DNA from: Echinicola shivajiensis | GTDB lineage: Bacteria; Bacteroidota; Bacteroidia; Cytophagales; Cyclobacteriaceae | Assembly: GCF_018642165.1 (NCBI RefSeq) | Contig: NZ_JAHHZM010000014.1 | Location: 1 to 64,000 of the forward strand | Length of the DNA: 64,000 nt | Reading direction: 5' to 3' | Part shown: one piece after another, positions 62,104 through 64,000 of the stretch | Numbering within the stretch: the first letter of the stretch is position 1 | Layout: the number at the start of each line of letters is the position of its first letter | Made by a program: the position numbers and the translations under genes | Notes under the pieces: model-generated | Databases searched by the model: none | What the model saw: the letters and a program-made list of their open reading frames with translations, nothing else | Told to the model about the DNA's origin: nothing

Positions 62104-63101
62104 TGAAAGCTGAACCCACCATATTGGAAGGAAAACAAGTCAGCATTGGTTATGCAAAAAGAAAAAGCACCAATGTTCTTGCAGAATCCTTGTCCTTTCA
62201 GCTGAAAAAAGGAAAGCTCACATGTCTACTTGGACCAAATGGGGTGGGTAAATCCACCCTGATCAAGACCATCATGGGGCAAATCCCCTGCCTCAGTGGT
62301 CAAATTCTCTTCTTGAACAAGGACATCCATGAGCATCCAGCCAAATCACTGGCCCAAAATATCAGCGTAGTGCTTACGGACAGAATCATGGGAGGAAACC
62401 TTACAGTCCAACAATTGGTAAGCTTAGGCCGGACTCCTTTCACTAATTGGCTCGGTAAACTTACCCCTGAAGACAATAGAATCATCCTTGAGGCCCTACA
62501 AGCAACCAAAACCTATTACCTTAAGGACCAGTTCATTTCTGAAATCAGTGATGGACAATTACAAAAGGTGATGATTGCCCGAGCCCTTGCCCAAGACGGA
62601 AACCTTATTATTCTGGATGAGCCTACTGCCCACTTGGATTTGGTGAACCGCTATGAAATCATGCATTTATTGAGGGACATCACCCAGCAGCAAAAAAAAT
62701 CCATTTTAATCGTCACCCATGATCTTGACATTGCCATAGAAACTGCTGATGAATTATGGATTATGCAGTGCGGCTCTCCCCTGCTATGCGGGAGCCCTGA
62801 AGACTTGATCATATCTGGAGACATCAACCAATTGCTAACAAACGGGCAATTACTGTTTGATCTGGAATTAGGAAAAATCAGGCCTAAACATGCCTCAGAT
62901 TATCCCCAAATCAAGGGAGCAAAGCACATCAGGCAATGGTTAAAGCTAGCACTACAAAAAAACAACATCAAATTGCCAGATGATCTGGAGGTACAGATCA
63001 ATGAAAATCCTTTGACCATTACAGTTTCCAAGGGCCAATCAAAACAGACCTCCACTGACATCCACACAACATTGGAAATGATCAGAGCGCTAATTTTTTA
63101 A
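62103..63101 (+). CDS. ABC transporter ATPase of the iron-complex importer, with C-terminal extension
   Basis: The 332-residue ATPase has Walker A GPNGVGKS (44-51), signature ISDGQ (148-152, replacing LSGGQ), Walker B NLIILDEPTAHLD and the switch His in IVTHD. It powers the permease encoded just upstream. FecE-type subunits are usually about 255-275 residues; here a C-terminal tail of some 70 residues (about 262-332) extends beyond the usual end and has no recognised motif. The deviant signature and extension are notable but the core looks functional. Confidence 0.93.
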   Translation: MKAEPTILEGKQVSIGYAKRKSTNVLAESLSFQLKKGKLTCLLGPNGVGKSTLIKTIMGQIPCLSGQILFLNKDIHEHPAKSLAQNISVVLTDRIMGGNLTVQQLVSLGRTPFTNWLGKLTPEDNRIILEALQATKTYYLKDQFISEISDGQLQKVMIARALAQDGNLIILDEPTAHLDLVNRYEIMHLLRDITQQQKKSILIVTHDLDIAIETADELWIMQCGSPLLCGSPEDLIISGDINQLLTNGQLLFDLELGKIRPKHASDYPQIKGAKHIRQWLKLALQKNNIKLPDDLEVQINENPLTITVSKGQSKQTSTDIHTTLEMIRALIF

Positions 63102-63157
63102 CCTCGAAAAACACTCCAAAATGCTTAAAAAACGCGGGTAAAAAAAAATTAAACCAT

Positions 63158-63188
63158 AAACCCTATCTTTTTTATAGGGTTTTGTTTT
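63158..63188 (+). terminator. Terminator of the ABC importer operon
   Basis: AAACCCTAT (63158-63166) pairs with ATAGGGTTT (63174-63182), with a 7-nt loop, followed by GTTTTTC. Confidence 0.75.
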
Positions 63189-63207
63189 TCCTAAAACATT
63201 TTTCCAT

Positions 63208-63215
63208 TATATTTG
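63208..63215 (+). promoter_or_regulatory. -7 box of the MarR gene (TATATTTG)
   Basis: TATATTTG matches TAnnTTTG and lies 17 bp before the ATG at 63233. A TTG at 63182-63184 is 23 bp upstream, a little far. Confidence 0.55.
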
Positions 63216-63232
63216 TCATACTAATAATTGCG

Positions 63233-63670
63233 ATGACAAAAGAACAATTTAGTCAATATTCATTTTTGTTGGACAGAACTGCCAGACGGGTAAAACAATA
63301 TGCCCAGCAAAAATTTAAAAATGGTGATTTTGATGTCACGGTAGACCAATGGCTCATACTCAAGAGACTTGCGGATCATGAATCCTTAAGTCAAACAGAA
63401 TTGGCCGGTTTGGTTTTTAAGGATCAACCAACACTAACCCGAATAATTGACATCCTTTGCAAAAAAGGATACACCGAAAGGCGCCCTAATCCTGCCGACA
63501 GAAGGAGCTTTCAGATCCTTCTTACAAAAGAAGGGCAGGAGAAAGTGGAGGAGCTCAAGCCAAAAATCTCTGTCATCAGAGAAAAGGCTTGGGAAAAATT
63601 GAATGAGAAGGACTTTGAAGAATTCAAAAGAATCCTCAACACAATCTACACTAATTTAGAACAGTTTTAA
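63233..63670 (+). CDS. MarR-family transcriptional regulator
   Basis: The 145-residue winged-helix repressor has the MarR core: helix-turn-helix LSQTELAGLVFKDQPTLTRIIDILCKKG and the wing ERRPNPADRRSFQILLTKEG. The start at 63233 lies after the promoter; an in-frame TTG upstream is rejected. MarR proteins often respond to small phenolic or oxidising compounds. The genes next to it are an iron-type ABC importer and a ferredoxin-NADP reductase, either of which may be a target. Confidence 0.92.
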   Translation: MTKEQFSQYSFLLDRTARRVKQYAQQKFKNGDFDVTVDQWLILKRLADHESLSQTELAGLVFKDQPTLTRIIDILCKKGYTERRPNPADRRSFQILLTKEGQEKVEELKPKISVIREKAWEKLNEKDFEEFKRILNTIYTNLEQF

Positions 63671-63700
63671 ATAACTCATGGAATTGGCCGATTTCCTCCT

Positions 63701-63708
63701 TATATTTG
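63701..63708 (+). promoter_or_regulatory. -7 box of the ferredoxin-NADP reductase gene (TATATTTG)
   Basis: TATATTTG matches TAnnTTTG, 55 bp before the ATG at 63763. No -33 TTG at normal spacing. Confidence 0.5.
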
Positions 63709-63747
63709 CACGAAAATTGGACAATTCACCTTGCTAGCAGCAAGTAA

Positions 63748-64000
<253 letters not shown>

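Overview
The window looks like core chromosome of a Bacteroidota bacterium, most likely a Cytophagales member of the Cyclobacteriaceae type (Cyclobacterium, Algoriphagus or Echinicola relatives). The signs are a SusC/SusD pair, a secreted protease with a C-terminal type IX secretion (T9SS) sorting domain, a PD40/OmpA envelope protein, genes preceded by AT-rich leaders without Shine-Dalgarno sites, and repeated promoter boxes of the Bacteroidota form TAnnTTTG (often with an upstream TTG about 19-20 bases away). The genus is an inference from overall gene character, not from a marker comparison. Almost all coding space is explained by recognisable genes. I saw no prophage, CRISPR array or transposase.

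Layout. 0-5 kb (minus strand): purA, a Fur-family regulator overlapping a STAS-domain gene, and a bifunctional (p)ppGpp enzyme. 5-8.7 kb (plus): tRNA-Leu(UAG), trigger factor, clpP and clpX. 8.7-20 kb (minus): lpxB, a pterin synthase, a T9SS-exported subtilase with a closely linked unknown secreted protein, then a susC-susD-lipoprotein nutrient uptake operon. 20.5-26.4 kb (minus): a PorE-like TPR/PD40/OmpA protein downstream of queE, folD, a four-helix-bundle gene inside inverted repeats, and lepA. 26.6-34.4 kb: a DUF4924 protein, an SF1 helicase, an AcpH-like protein, an M42 peptidase, a PurF-like amidotransferase and murI. 34.8-39.4 kb: a small lipoprotein, a sigma-54-type response regulator and a convergent hybrid histidine kinase. 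39.5-45 kb (minus): a membrane protein, cystathionine beta-synthase, pyrB and pyrR, and an unknown exported protein. 45-48.6 kb: a PolX/PHP protein, a small membrane protein, a cold-shock protein, SixA and an SDR. 48.7-57.3 kb: hslU, lon, rseP, dxr and an HtrA protease. 57.4-64 kb (plus): an orphan nucleotidyltransferase-partner protein, an LVIVD lipoprotein with an outer-membrane barrel, an iron-complex-type ABC importer, MarR, and the start of a ferredoxin-NADP reductase.

How they work together. Protein quality control is well represented (trigger factor, ClpXP, HslU, Lon, RseP, HtrA). Queuosine/pterin metabolism appears as queE and a COG0720 enzyme; upstream of queE the RNA folds very much like a preQ1-I riboswitch. 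The subtilase next to SusCD suggests a peptide-directed rather than glycan-directed uptake locus.

The signals most worth a second look are the preQ1-like leader of queE, the inverted-repeat-bounded four-helix-bundle element between folD and lepA, a PolX homologue whose polymerase aspartates appear to be lost while its PHP nuclease is intact, an orphan promoter-terminator pair upstream of murI that could make a small RNA of about 65 nt, and a sigma-54-like site ahead of the NtrC-type regulator. No convincing large undescribed multi-gene system was found.
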